Below are positions 38,379 to 47,684 of a stretch of 64,000 bases of DNA, one piece after another. Under the pieces are notes generated by a model that saw only the letters and a program-made list of their open reading frames with translations, searched no databases and had not been told where the DNA came from. Origin of the DNA: Streptomyces sp. NRRL B-3428 (GTDB taxonomy: Bacteria > Actinomycetota > Actinomycetes > Streptomycetales > Streptomycetaceae); the NCBI GenBank assembly GCA_000721375.1, contig JOGW01000010.1:329735-393734 (forward strand), read 5' to 3'. A program made the translations under genes and the position numbers. Position 1 is the stretch's first letter, and each line of letters opens with the position of its first letter.

Positions 38379-40045
38379 GTCAGGAAGCAGGTCCGCGCAA
38401 GCGGCACTTGCGCGGGGGCGCGGTCCGGTTCGGTCTGATGGCCGTGCCGGTCGCGTTCTTCGCGCTGTTCTTCGCCTATCCGGTCGCGGCGATCGTCGGG
38501 CGGGGACTGAAGACCGACGGGGCGTGGCAGTTCGGCCGGTTCGGTGAGGTGCTCGCCGATCCCGGGATCCAGCACGTGCTGTGGTTCACGACCTGGCAGG
38601 CGCTCGCGTCGACCGCGCTCACGCTGCTGATCGCGCTGCCGGGGGCGTATGTCTTCGCGCGCTTCGACTTCCCGGGCAAGCAGGTGCTGCGGGCCGTCGT
38701 GACCGTGCCGTTCGTCCTGCCGACGGTGGTCGTCGGGTCCGCCTTTCTCGCGCTGCTCGGGCGCGGCGGGCTGCTCGACGAGGCGTGGGGCGTACGGCTG
38801 GACACGACGGTGTGGGCGATTCTGCTCGCGCATGTCTTCTTCAACTACGCCGTCGTCGTACGCACCGTCGGCGGCCTCTGGTCGCAGCTCGATCCGCGGC
38901 AGGAGGAGGCCGCGCGGATGCTCGGCGCCTCGCGGTTCGCGGCCTGGCGGACGGTGACGCTGCCGGCGCTCGGTCCCGCGGTGGCTGCAGCGGCGCTGAT
39001 GGTGTTCCTGTTCACCTTCAGCTCGTTCGGTGTGGTGCTGATTCTCGGCGGGCCCGCCTTCTCGACCCTTGAGGTGGAGATCTACCGGCAGACCGCCCAG
39101 TTGCTGGCCCTGGACACGGCGGCCGTTCTGACGATCGTGCAGTTCGTCGCCGTCTGCGGGATTCTCGCCGTGCACGCGTGGACCGTACGGCGGCGTGAAT
39201 CGACGCTGAAGCTGGTCGATCCGGCGCGTACCTCCCGTAAGCCCCGCGGGGCCGGTCAATGGGCTCTGCTCGGCGGGGTGCTCGCGACCGTGGCGCTGCT
39301 GATCGTGCTGCCGCTCGGGGTGCTGGTGCAGCGCGCCTTCGACACGGCCGGCGGCTTCGGGCTCGGGTACTTCCGTGCGCTCACCTCGGCGGAGGGAGGG
39401 GCCTTCCTCGTACCGCCGATCGACGCCGTATGGAATTCGCTTGAGTACGCGGTCGTCGCCACCGCGATCGCCGTGCTGATCGGCGGGCTCGCGGCCGCGG
39501 CCCTCACCCGGCGGGGAGGTCGTTTCGTACGGGGCTTCGACGCGCTCCTGATGCTGCCGCTCGGGGTCTCCGCGGTGACGGTCGGATTCGGGTTCCTGAT
39601 CACGCTGGACAAGCCGCCGCTCGACCTCAGGGCCTCCTGGATTCTGGTGCCGCTGGCCCAGGCGCTGGTCGGCGTCCCCTTCGTCGTACGGACGATGCTG
39701 CCCGTGCTGCGGGCGGTGGACGGACGGTTGCGCGAGGCGGCGGCGGTGCTCGGGGCCTCGCCGTGGCAGGTGTGGCGTGAGGTCGATCTGCCGATGGTGC
39801 GCAGGGCTCTGCTGATCGCGGCAGGGTTCGCCTTCGCCGTATCGCTGGGGGAGTTCGGCGCGACCGTGTTCATCGCGCGGCCGGACAATCCGACGCTGCC
39901 GGTGGCCGTGGCCACGCTGCTCGGGCGGGTCGGTGAGCTCAACTACGGGCAGGCGATGGCGCTTTCCACGCTTCTGATGCTGGTGTGCGCGGTGGCGTTG
40001 CTGCTCCTTGAGCGGATTCGTACGGACAAGACCGGGGAGTTCTGA
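38354..40045 (+). CDS. Thiamine ABC transporter permease, two fused permease domains
   Basis: The 563-residue protein has about 12 membrane helices in two halves, each with the permease EAA-type loop (EEAARMLGASRFAAWRTVTLP and REAAAVLGASPWQVWREVDLP). This is the ThiP/FbpB layout in which one gene supplies both pore halves. The start is uncertain: GTG 38354 overlaps the previous gene by 25 bp, while TTG 38408 or ATG 38438 would give a shorter N-terminus. It overlaps the ATPase gene start by one base. Confidence 0.9.
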   Translation: MAVAGHQVGQEAGPRKRHLRGGAVRFGLMAVPVAFFALFFAYPVAAIVGRGLKTDGAWQFGRFGEVLADPGIQHVLWFTTWQALASTALTLLIALPGAYVFARFDFPGKQVLRAVVTVPFVLPTVVVGSAFLALLGRGGLLDEAWGVRLDTTVWAILLAHVFFNYAVVVRTVGGLWSQLDPRQEEAARMLGASRFAAWRTVTLPALGPAVAAAALMVFLFTFSSFGVVLILGGPAFSTLEVEIYRQTAQLLALDTAAVLTIVQFVAVCGILAVHAWTVRRRESTLKLVDPARTSRKPRGAGQWALLGGVLATVALLIVLPLGVLVQRAFDTAGGFGLGYFRALTSAEGGAFLVPPIDAVWNSLEYAVVATAIAVLIGGLAAAALTRRGGRFVRGFDALLMLPLGVSAVTVGFGFLITLDKPPLDLRASWILVPLAQALVGVPFVVRTMLPVLRAVDGRLREAAAVLGASPWQVWREVDLPMVRRALLIAAGFAFAVSLGEFGATVFIARPDNPTLPVAVATLLGRVGELNYGQAMALSTLLMLVCAVALLLLERIRTDKTGEF

Positions 40046-41100
40046 TGACGCGCCACGATGGGACCCGCCAGGACGAGACTCTTCTCGGGCTCGAACAGAT
40101 CGGTGTCCGCTTCGACGGGCATACGGCCCTGGATGCCGTGGACCTGGCGGTCGCCGAGCACGAGATCGTCTGTGTGCTCGGGCCCAGCGGCAGCGGTAAG
40201 TCCACCCTGCTCAGGGTGGTCGCCGGGCTGCAGGGCATCGACTCCGGACGTGTGCTGCTCGGTGGGCGCGACCAGCGCGGGGTGCCTGCGCACAAACGGG
40301 GCGTGGGCCTGATGTTCCAGGACCATCAGCTCTTCCCGCAGCGGGACGTGGGCGGGAACGTGGCGTTCGGGCTGCGGATGCACGGGGCGTCGAAAGCCGA
40401 ACAGGCGGCCCGCGTCGCCGAGTTGCTCGACCTCGTCGGGCTGCCGGGCGCGGCCCGGCGTGCGGTCGGTTCGCTCTCCGGTGGTGAGCAGCAGCGGGTG
40501 GCGCTCGCGCGCGCCCTTGCGCCCCGGCCCCGGCTCCTGATGCTGGACGAGCCGCTTGGACAGCTGGACCGGTCGCTCAGGGAGCGGCTCGTGGTGGAAC
40601 TGCGGGAACTGTTCGGGGAGTTGGGGACGACCGTCCTCGCCGTGACCCACGACCAGGGTGAGGCCTTCGCGCTGGCGGACCGGGTCGTCGTGATGCGCGA
40701 CGGGCGGATCGCCCAGTCCGGGGCGCCGTTGGACGTATGGCAGCAGCCCGCGGACGCGTTCGTCGCGCGCTTCCTCGGCTTCGACAACGTGGTCGAGGCG
40801 ACGGTCGCCGGCGAGGCGGCGGACACGGTCTGGGGCAAGGTTCCGGTGCCCGCGGGCACCCCGTCCGGGCCCTGTGAGCTGCTGATCAGGCCTGCGGGTG
40901 TACGGGTAGTCCCGTCTGCCGAGGCCCAGTTGACCTGCACCGTCACCGCTCGCACCTTCCGCGGTACGCATGTGGCGCTGTATCTCCAGCCCTCGGGTGC
41001 GCCCCGCCTGGAGGCGGCCTGCGCGCTGCGGGATGCGCCGGAGCCGGGCAGTGAGGTCGGGGTGGCGTTCGATGCCGGGGAGATCGTGGTGCTCGGCTGA
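40045..41100 (+). CDS. Thiamine ABC transporter ATP-binding protein
   Basis: The 351-residue ATPase powers the importer above. It has Walker A GPSGSGKST, Q-loop MFQDHQLFPQ, signature LSGGEQQRV, Walker B LLMLDEPLGQLD, a switch histidine in TVLAVTHDQ, and a C-terminal TOBE-like regulatory domain of about 100 residues. The ATG overlaps the permease stop (TGATG). Position and riboswitch support thiamine; family members can also serve iron or spermidine. Confidence 0.92.
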   Translation: MTRHDGTRQDETLLGLEQIGVRFDGHTALDAVDLAVAEHEIVCVLGPSGSGKSTLLRVVAGLQGIDSGRVLLGGRDQRGVPAHKRGVGLMFQDHQLFPQRDVGGNVAFGLRMHGASKAEQAARVAELLDLVGLPGAARRAVGSLSGGEQQRVALARALAPRPRLLMLDEPLGQLDRSLRERLVVELRELFGELGTTVLAVTHDQGEAFALADRVVVMRDGRIAQSGAPLDVWQQPADAFVARFLGFDNVVEATVAGEAADTVWGKVPVPAGTPSGPCELLIRPAGVRVVPSAEAQLTCTVTARTFRGTHVALYLQPSGAPRLEAACALRDAPEPGSEVGVAFDAGEIVVLG

Positions 41101-41210
41101 CTTTCCGTGTGGGGCGGTCGGCGGGCAACCTTCCCGGCTCCGGTGGCAACCACAGGGTGGACCGTGCCGCCCGGCACGGGCACCCCCACACCTCATGGAG
41201 TGCAGCGCGC

Positions 41211-43283
41211 ATGAGTGACATCCGCAGCAAGGCCCGGCACCGCAGGCGCAGAACCGTGCTGGCGGCGGGCGCCCCGCTGGCGGTCGCCGCCGCCGGAGCC
41301 CTCGCCTACGGTGGCGGCCTGTTCGGGATCGGCGGCGCCGACAAGGCCTCCGCAGCCTCCGCCGCGCCGGCCTGGGCCGACGACACCGCCGACGGGTTCG
41401 CGTCCGTCAACTCCCAGGGCCAGAACGGCACATACGGCGGCCGCGACGGCAAGATCGTCACCGTGAAGACTCTCGCCGACCTGGAGAAGTACGCCACGGC
41501 GAGTGAGCCGTACGTGATCGTCGTCGCCGCGACGATCACCATGAACCCCGTCGGCAAGGAGATCAAGGTCGCCTCCGACAAGACGATCGTGGGCTCCGGC
41601 ACCTCCGGACATATCGTCGGCGGCGGCTTCTTCCTCGGCCAGGGTGTGCACAACGTCATCATCCGGAACCTGACGATCCGTGACGCCTACCAGGGCATCT
41701 GGAACGACAAGGAGCACGACTTCGACGCGGTTCAGATGGACGGTGCGCACCATGTGTGGATCGACCACAACGATCTGCGGCACATGGCCGACGGGCTGAT
41801 CGACGTACGCAAGGACTCGACGAACATCACCGTGTCCTGGAACAAGCTCAGCCAGGACAACAAGGCCTTCGGCATCGGCTGGACCGAGAACGTCGTCACC
41901 GACATCACGATCCACCACAACTGGATCCGCGAGACCGAGCAGCGCAACCCTTCGACGGACAACGCCGCGCACGCGCACCTGTACAACAACTATCTGCAGG
42001 ACGATCCCGGCACCGACATCAAGTCGTCGTACGGGAACTACTCGCGCGGCAAGACCAAGATGGTCCTGGAGAACAGCTACTTCCAGGGCATCAACAACCC
42101 GGTGATCAAGGACGCCACGGCGTCCGTCGTGCAGCGCGGCAGCGTCTTCTCCGGTACGAGCGGGCGCAACGAGAGCGGCGGCACGGCCTTCGATCCGAAG
42201 ACGTTCTACGGCTACACACTGGACGCGGCCGCGAAGGTGCCGGCCCTGCTCAAGGCCGGGGCGGGGCCCAGGAGTTCGATAGGGACCACCGAGGTCGCCG
42301 AGGCGGAGGCGGCCGGGACGACGGCAGCTGCCACCACCTTGACCGTCGCCAAGAGCGGCGCCCAGTACACGACGGTGCAGGCCGCCGTGAACGCCGTACC
42401 GGCGAACAACTCCGCCCGTGTGGTCATCAAAGTCGCCCCCGGGACGTACCGCGAGACCGTGACCGTGCCCGCGAACAAGCCGCACGTGACGATCGTGGGC
42501 ACCGGCGCCAGCCGCAAGGACACGGTGATCGTCGAGGGCCACGCCGCCGGGATGACCAAGGCGGACGGTACGACGTACGGGACGCCCGGCAGCGCCACCG
42601 TCAGCATCAAGGCGGACGACACCCAGCTGCGCAACCTCAGCGTCACCAACGACTTCGACGAGGCCGCCAACCAGGCGCTCAGCGGGCACCAGGCCGTCGC
42701 CCTGCTGACCATGGCCGACAAGGTCTTCCTCGACAGTCTGATCGTCAGCAGTGACCAGGACACCCTGGAGATGGAGACCGCGGCCAAGGGCACGCTCGGC
42801 CGGGTCTACGTCAAGAACTCTTACGTCGTCGGCAACGTGGACTTCGTGTTCGGGCGCGGCACCGCCGTACTCGACAAGTCCGTGATCCAGCTGAAGAAGC
42901 GCTGGAACGGCCAGTCCGCGGGCTATGTCACCGCGCCGAGCACCGAGGCGAACCGCAAGGGCATCCTGATCGTCAGCTCGAACATCACGGGCGATGTGAC
43001 CGACCGGACCTTCTACCTGGGCCGCAACTGGCACCCGGGCGGCGACACGACGGTCGATCCGCAGACCACGATCCGCAACTCCACGCTCAGCGCGGCGATC
43101 CGGACGACTCCGTGGACGGACATGGGCGGGTTCTCCTGGAAGGAGGACCGGTTCGCCGAGTACAAGAACAGCGGTTCCGGCGCCGGTGCGGCGAGCGCGG
43201 ACCGGCCGCAGCTGACCGACGCGCAGGCAACTGGCCAGGAGATCGCGGACTGGCTGGGCAACTGGACGCCGACCGCGCAGTAA
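41211..43283 (+). CDS. Secreted bifunctional pectate lyase-pectinesterase
   Basis: The 690-residue exported protein joins two pectin-degrading enzymes. After a signal region (RRRRTVLAAGAPLAVAAAGALAY) comes a parallel beta-helix pectate lyase domain of PL1 type (about residues 60-340) with VWIDHNDLRHMADGLID and WNKLSQDNKAFGIGW. After a TTAAATT linker follows a pectinesterase (CE8) domain (about 380-680) with GTYRETV, HQAVAL, QDT (Gln516, Asp517), DFVFG (Asp544) and LGRNW (Arg605). Demethylation followed by lyase cleavage is the usual route for methylated pectin. The gene is probably monocistronic; the start at 41211 has no strong ribosome site. Confidence 0.92.
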   Translation: MSDIRSKARHRRRRTVLAAGAPLAVAAAGALAYGGGLFGIGGADKASAASAAPAWADDTADGFASVNSQGQNGTYGGRDGKIVTVKTLADLEKYATASEPYVIVVAATITMNPVGKEIKVASDKTIVGSGTSGHIVGGGFFLGQGVHNVIIRNLTIRDAYQGIWNDKEHDFDAVQMDGAHHVWIDHNDLRHMADGLIDVRKDSTNITVSWNKLSQDNKAFGIGWTENVVTDITIHHNWIRETEQRNPSTDNAAHAHLYNNYLQDDPGTDIKSSYGNYSRGKTKMVLENSYFQGINNPVIKDATASVVQRGSVFSGTSGRNESGGTAFDPKTFYGYTLDAAAKVPALLKAGAGPRSSIGTTEVAEAEAAGTTAAATTLTVAKSGAQYTTVQAAVNAVPANNSARVVIKVAPGTYRETVTVPANKPHVTIVGTGASRKDTVIVEGHAAGMTKADGTTYGTPGSATVSIKADDTQLRNLSVTNDFDEAANQALSGHQAVALLTMADKVFLDSLIVSSDQDTLEMETAAKGTLGRVYVKNSYVVGNVDFVFGRGTAVLDKSVIQLKKRWNGQSAGYVTAPSTEANRKGILIVSSNITGDVTDRTFYLGRNWHPGGDTTVDPQTTIRNSTLSAAIRTTPWTDMGGFSWKEDRFAEYKNSGSGAGAASADRPQLTDAQATGQEIADWLGNWTPTAQ

Positions 43284-43333
43284 GAGCATGAGCGGGCCGC
43301 GCAGTAGGAGCGCGAGCCGGCCGAAGAACGCGT

Positions 43334-43379
43334 GAGCCGGTCGTACGGGGCGCTCCGCAGCACCCCGTACGACCGGCTC
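43334..43379. terminator. Bidirectional terminator between the pectinase and LAETG genes
   Basis: A perfect 17-bp stem (43334-43350 with 43363-43379) with a 12-nt loop lies 10 bp before the end of the convergent gene. Confidence 0.85.
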
Positions 43380-43388
43380 GGCAGCGGG

Positions 43389-44033
43389 TCAGCTCTTGGT
43401 CGAACTCCGCTTGCGCAGCGCGAACATCACGCCGCCGCCCGCCGCGACCAGGGCCACGGCGATACCGGCGATCAGGCCGGTGTTGGTGCTGGAACCCGTC
43501 TCCGCCAGGTTGGAATCTCCGGCAGGGGAGGGCTTGGCGGTGGGCGGCTCCGAGGGCTCCGGCGTCGCCGGGGCCGACGGCGTCTGCGACTCCTCCGGAG
43601 TCGACGGGGTCGGCTTCGGGGGCTCGGTCGGCTTGTCCGGCTTGCAGCCCTTGTCCGGGGTGGTGAGGTCCGGCTTGATGTCCTCGTCGACCGAACCGGC
43701 CTTCACGTGCACGCGGTACGTGGCCTTGGGCTGCCAGTCCTCGTTGAACGTGACGGTGACGCCCTCGCGGGAGCCCTTCACGTCCTGGGTGCCGATGAGC
43801 TTCTCCGCACCGTCCGCCTTCGCGTAGACGGTGATGGTCGCCGGGGTGCCCGAGGGGTCCTTGTCGGTGACGGTGATGACGCCCTGCTCACCGGTGCAGG
43901 TGGCGGCGGCGGTGAACTCGCTGATGTTGCAGGCGGCGGCGGAGCCGGCGAGGCCCAGCGTCAGCGCCGTGGCGGCGGCCGCGACACCGGCGAAGCGTGC
44001 GGCGCGGGTGGATATGTGGGGAGATACGGACAC
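43389..44033 (-). CDS. LAETG sortase-anchored cell-surface protein
   Basis: The 214-residue protein has a signal peptide (about residues 1-34), a beta-rich domain, a Pro/Thr/Ser-rich stalk (about 130-172), the sorting motif LAETG (176-180), a hydrophobic segment GLIAGIAVALVAAGGGVMFAL and a basic end RKRSSTKS. LAxTG is the preferred motif of class E sortases in streptomycetes. Four cysteines (35, 46, 130 and none paired closely) may form disulfides. The start is GTG 44033 with GAAGGA upstream. The function is not known; no sortase gene is near. Confidence 0.88.
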   Translation of the reverse strand: MSVSPHISTRAARFAGVAAAATALTLGLAGSAAACNISEFTAAATCTGEQGVITVTDKDPSGTPATITVYAKADGAEKLIGTQDVKGSREGVTVTFNEDWQPKATYRVHVKAGSVDEDIKPDLTTPDKGCKPDKPTEPPKPTPSTPEESQTPSAPATPEPSEPPTAKPSPAGDSNLAETGSSTNTGLIAGIAVALVAAGGGVMFALRKRSSTKS

Positions 44034-44173
44034 GGCTGTCCTTCACATGATCAATGCATTGGGCGGGGTGCGCGCGGGAGAGAAGCGTGCAGCTCGTGGC
44101 TCAACACCCCCATGGTCCCCACACGTTTACAAGTGCCCATGGCGCAGCGTCAATGCGTAGAGGAATGCGGGCT

Positions 44174-45310
44174 TCAGTCTTGACCCCGGTTTGACTCTTC
44201 CAGGCTCAGGAGCGCCTCGGCCGCTTCCTCCACCGTGTTCACAAGTGCGATCCGGGACTCCATCGAGCGGCCGCGTGCGAGCGACTGGAGCAGCGGCCAG
44301 ACGGGGAGCTTCTCCGTCCAGTGGGTCCGGTTCACCAGGACCATCGGGGTCGGTTCGCCGCGCGACTCGTAGTAGTTGGGCGTCGCGTTGTCGAAGACCT
44401 CCTGGACGGTGCCGGCCGCGCCGGGCAGGAAGATCACGCCCGCGTTGGAGCGCGCGAGCAGTCCGTCCTCGCGGGTGGCGTTGGCGAAGTACTTGGCGAT
44501 GTGGGCGGCGAAGGCGTTCGGCGGCTCATGGCCGTAGAACCAGGTGGGGATGCCGACCGAGGCGCCGCCGCCGGACCAGCGCTCGCGCACCGCGAAGGCG
44601 GCCTGCGCCCAGTCGGTGATCGAGGGGGTGAACGACGGCGCCTTGGCGAGGAGTTCGAGGGCGTCGTCCAGCATCTCGTCGTCGTGCGCCGAGGCGTACG
44701 CGCCGAGGTTCGCCGCCTCCATGGCACCCGGTCCGCCGCCGGTGGCGACCGTGAGGCCCTGGCGGGCGAGGGTACGGCCGAGCCGGGCGGCCCCTGCGTA
44801 CTCCTCGGTGCCGCGCGCCATCGCGTGGCCGCCCATCACGCCCACGACCCGTGCGCCCACGAGGAGTTCGTCCAGCGCGTCCGAGATGGAGTCGTCGTGC
44901 ACGGCGCGCAGCATGGAGGCGAAGACGTCGCCGTCGGTCTTCGTCTGCTGGAACCACTGGTACGCGCGGGCGTCGGGCGTGGCCTCGTAGGAGCCGGCCA
45001 GACCCTGGAACAGCTCGTCGGGCGTGTAGAGATGGCCGCGGTACGGGTCGAACGGGAGCCCCGGCACGGGCGGGAACACCAGGGCGCCGGAGGCCCGCAC
45101 CTTGGCGGCCGCGGCGGGTTCCATGGGGCAGCCGAGGAAGACGGCGCCCTCGGCGTCGGCGGTGAGCAGCGCGAAGGTGCGTTCCGTCAGGTCCACTGCC
45201 TGGATGCGGTGGTGGGCGAGCGAGCCACGGGCCAGTACCGCGTCGAACTCCTCGAGGGTTTCGATCTCTCGGTCCGTGGAGGGCGTGGTGGGGGTGTGGT
45301 GGTCGGGCAC
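44174..45310 (-). CDS. LOG-family (lysine decarboxylase-like) nucleotide-binding protein
   Basis: The 378-residue protein has the LOG core with GGGPGAMEAANLG and FLPGAAGTVQE, the latter a variant of PGGxGTxxE in which the second glycine is alanine. LOG enzymes release cytokinin bases from nucleotide forms or act as nucleotide 5'-monophosphate phosphoribohydrolases. Residues 1-140 are an extra N-terminal domain, longer than simple LOG proteins, so the substrate may differ. GTG start. It is divergent from the oxidoreductase gene. Confidence 0.82.
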   Translation of the reverse strand: MPDHHTPTTPSTDREIETLEEFDAVLARGSLAHHRIQAVDLTERTFALLTADAEGAVFLGCPMEPAAAAKVRASGALVFPPVPGLPFDPYRGHLYTPDELFQGLAGSYEATPDARAYQWFQQTKTDGDVFASMLRAVHDDSISDALDELLVGARVVGVMGGHAMARGTEEYAGAARLGRTLARQGLTVATGGGPGAMEAANLGAYASAHDDEMLDDALELLAKAPSFTPSITDWAQAAFAVRERWSGGGASVGIPTWFYGHEPPNAFAAHIAKYFANATREDGLLARSNAGVIFLPGAAGTVQEVFDNATPNYYESRGEPTPMVLVNRTHWTEKLPVWPLLQSLARGRSMESRIALVNTVEEAAEALLSLEESNRGQD

Positions 45311-45455
45311 GCCCGCCAGCTTACGGGTGGGGCACAGCCTTGTCCGTGCGGCGCTTCTTGCGGCCTGTGGGCCAGGTCACATGCGGTTCCTGTCAGGAAT
45401 CGGTCCGCTGTCCCGCTCTATGAGCGAAGAGCAGGCACAGAGACGGGAGCACCCC

Positions 45456-46628
45456 ATGAAGCACCGCATCGTCGTCCTCGGCGCCGGTTACGCAGGGGCC
45501 TACGCGGCCGGGACGCTGGCGCGCCGGCTGTCCCCCGCGGACACCGAGATCACCGTGGTCAACGCCGAGCCGGAGTTCGTCCAGCGGCTGCGGTTGCACC
45601 AGGTGGCGGCCGGGCGGGAGATCGAGACGCCGCGGCTGGCCGATGTCTTCGCGGGTACGGGGGTACGGCTGCGCGTGGGCCGGGTCACCGCTCTCGACCC
45701 TTCACGCCGGGTGGTCGCCCTGGCCGACGGTGAACTCCCGTACGACACGCTCTTCTACGCCCTCGGCAGCCGCGGCGCCGACCACGGCGTCCCGGGCGCG
45801 GCCGAGCACGCCTTCGACGTATCCGCCCGGCCCTCGGCGTTGCGGTTGCGTGAGCGCCTTGACGGGCTGGGCGGCGGGGCGTGTGTGGTCGTCGTCGGTG
45901 ACGGTCTGACCGGGATCGAGACCGCCACCGAGATCGCCGAGTGCCGGCCAGGTCTGGCGGTCTCCCTGGTCGCCCGGGGCGAGTTGGGGGCAGCGCTCTC
46001 GGCGGGAGCCCGGGTGCATCTGCGGGCGGCCTGTGACCGGCTCGGTATCACCGTCCTTGAGCACACCACCGTCGAAAGGGTGGAAGCGGCCGGGGTGTGG
46101 TGCGCGGGCGGCACCTTCGTGGAGTCCGCCGCAACCGTGTGGACGGCCGGGTTCGCGGTCGACTCCCTCGCCGGCGACGGGGGGTTGGCGGTCACGGACG
46201 CCGGCCGGATCCTGGTCGACGGCACGATGCGCTCGCTCTCGCACCCGGAGGTCTTCGCCGCGGGCGACGCCGCGTACGCCATCGGTCGGAACGGACAGCC
46301 GCTGCCGATGTCCTGCGCGTCGGCCGGATTCACCGGCAGGCAGGCGGTCGACGCGATCGTCGGCCGGCTGACCGGCGGCAAGGTCGCGCCCACCAAGCTG
46401 TCCTACGTGGGCAACCACATCAGCCTCGGACAGCGGGACGGGATCCTGCAGATGGTCGACGGGCAGGGGCGGGCGAGGCCGAAGTACGTGGGCGGGCGGA
46501 AGGCGGCGCGGATCAAGGCGGGCATCGTGTGGATGTCGCTGTGGGCGACCAGGAACCCGACGTTCGGACTGCCCAGGCGCCGCTTGGGTGTTGCGCCCGC
46601 CGCCGCGTCCGAGAAGGCCGCTGCCTAG
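45456..46628 (+). CDS. FAD-dependent pyridine nucleotide-disulfide oxidoreductase (NDH-2-like)
   Basis: The 390-residue protein has an N-terminal FAD motif VVLGAGYAGAYAAG, a second dinucleotide motif VVVVGDGLTGIETATE, and the FAD-end motif VFAAGDAAYAI. It resembles type II NADH dehydrogenase-like oxidoreductases. Electron partners are unknown. The ECF sigma factor gene starts one base after its stop codon, suggesting one operon and control by that sigma factor. Confidence 0.9.
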   Translation: MKHRIVVLGAGYAGAYAAGTLARRLSPADTEITVVNAEPEFVQRLRLHQVAAGREIETPRLADVFAGTGVRLRVGRVTALDPSRRVVALADGELPYDTLFYALGSRGADHGVPGAAEHAFDVSARPSALRLRERLDGLGGGACVVVVGDGLTGIETATEIAECRPGLAVSLVARGELGAALSAGARVHLRAACDRLGITVLEHTTVERVEAAGVWCAGGTFVESAATVWTAGFAVDSLAGDGGLAVTDAGRILVDGTMRSLSHPEVFAAGDAAYAIGRNGQPLPMSCASAGFTGRQAVDAIVGRLTGGKVAPTKLSYVGNHISLGQRDGILQMVDGQGRARPKYVGGRKAARIKAGIVWMSLWATRNPTFGLPRRRLGVAPAAASEKAAA

Positions 46629-46629
46629 G

Positions 46630-47592
46630 GTGATCCACGTGGACGGCACCCCTTCGGACCTCTTCGACGTCAGTCGCTTCGAGGCCGGCCGCAACCGGCT
46701 GGCCTCGCTGGCGTACCGGCTGCTGGGCTCGGCCGCCGATGCCGAGGACGCGGTACAGGACGCGTTCCTGCACTGGCAGGCCGCGGACCGGAGCCTGATC
46801 AAGGTCCCCGAGGCCTGGCTGACGAAGGTGGTCACCAACCTCTGTCTGGACAGGCTCCGCTCGGCGCAGGCCCGGCGTGAGCGCACGGCGGGTGCTTGGC
46901 TGCCCGAACCGCTGCTCGACGGCGACCCGATGCTGGGTCCTGCCGACACCTTCGAGCAGCGCGAATCGGTCTCGCTGGCCGTGCTGATGCTGATGGAGCG
47001 GCTTTCGCCGGTGGAGCGGGCGGTGTACGTGCTGCGCGAGGCGTTCTCGCACAGCCACGGCGAGATCGCCGAGATCCTCGGCCTCACGGAGGCTGCCAGC
47101 CAGCAGCATCTGCACCGTGCCCGGGCCCGTATCGCCGCCGGTCAGCGCCGCCGTGACGAGGTGGACCCCGCCGTGGCGCGTCGCCTCGTCGAGGAGTTCC
47201 TGGCGGCCGCCACCTCGGGCCGTACGGAACGGCTCGTGGCGCTGCTCACCGACGACGCGGTCGCGATCTCCGACGGTGCGGGACTCGCGAAGAAGCTGCT
47301 GCGGTACGAGACGCCGGAGCGTATCGCCGCGATCGCGCGGGCGGGCCTGAAGTCCACGCCCGCGAAGCAGCGGCTCGCGGGCGGCGCCTCGGCCGTCCAC
47401 TACGCGCTCCTGAACGGGGCGCCCGCGATCCTCTTCGTGCCGGACGGCAAGGTGGTGGGGGCGATCACCTTCGACCTGGTGGAGGGGCGGATCGCGATGG
47501 TACGGGGGGTCGCGGCGCCCGATCGGCTGGTGCGGCTGACGGAGGCCTGGCGGCGGTACGAGCAAGGGGTGCCGTTGATCGCCGAGTGGTGA
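46630..47592 (+). CDS. ECF41-like RNA polymerase sigma factor with C-terminal SnoaL-like domain
   Basis: The 320-residue protein has sigma-2 (LAYRLLGSAADAEDAVQDAFL) and sigma-4 (LMERLSPVERAVYVLREAF) regions followed by a C-terminal SnoaL-like domain of about 120 residues. It contains VHYALLNGAPAILFVPDGKVVG, close to the conserved NGxPA-type motif of ECF41 sigma factors, in which the extension itself regulates activity. ECF41 genes usually neighbour an oxidoreductase or decarboxylase gene that they control; the FAD oxidoreductase upstream fits. GTG start at 46630. Confidence 0.88.
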   Translation: MIHVDGTPSDLFDVSRFEAGRNRLASLAYRLLGSAADAEDAVQDAFLHWQAADRSLIKVPEAWLTKVVTNLCLDRLRSAQARRERTAGAWLPEPLLDGDPMLGPADTFEQRESVSLAVLMLMERLSPVERAVYVLREAFSHSHGEIAEILGLTEAASQQHLHRARARIAAGQRRRDEVDPAVARRLVEEFLAAATSGRTERLVALLTDDAVAISDGAGLAKKLLRYETPERIAAIARAGLKSTPAKQRLAGGASAVHYALLNGAPAILFVPDGKVVGAITFDLVEGRIAMVRGVAAPDRLVRLTEAWRRYEQGVPLIAEW

Positions 47593-47684
47593 TCCGGTTT
47601 GGCGGGGCGGGTTGTCAGTGCCGTCGACTAGGTTTTCCGGGTTCGGTCCGGTCGGCGGGCCGCGGGAGCATGGGGCTGGTTGCG

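Noticed and set aside
41193..43289. 698-residue minus-strand open frame opposite the pectinase gene
   Set aside because: Mirror of a strongly biased coding gene, with no domain-like sequence.
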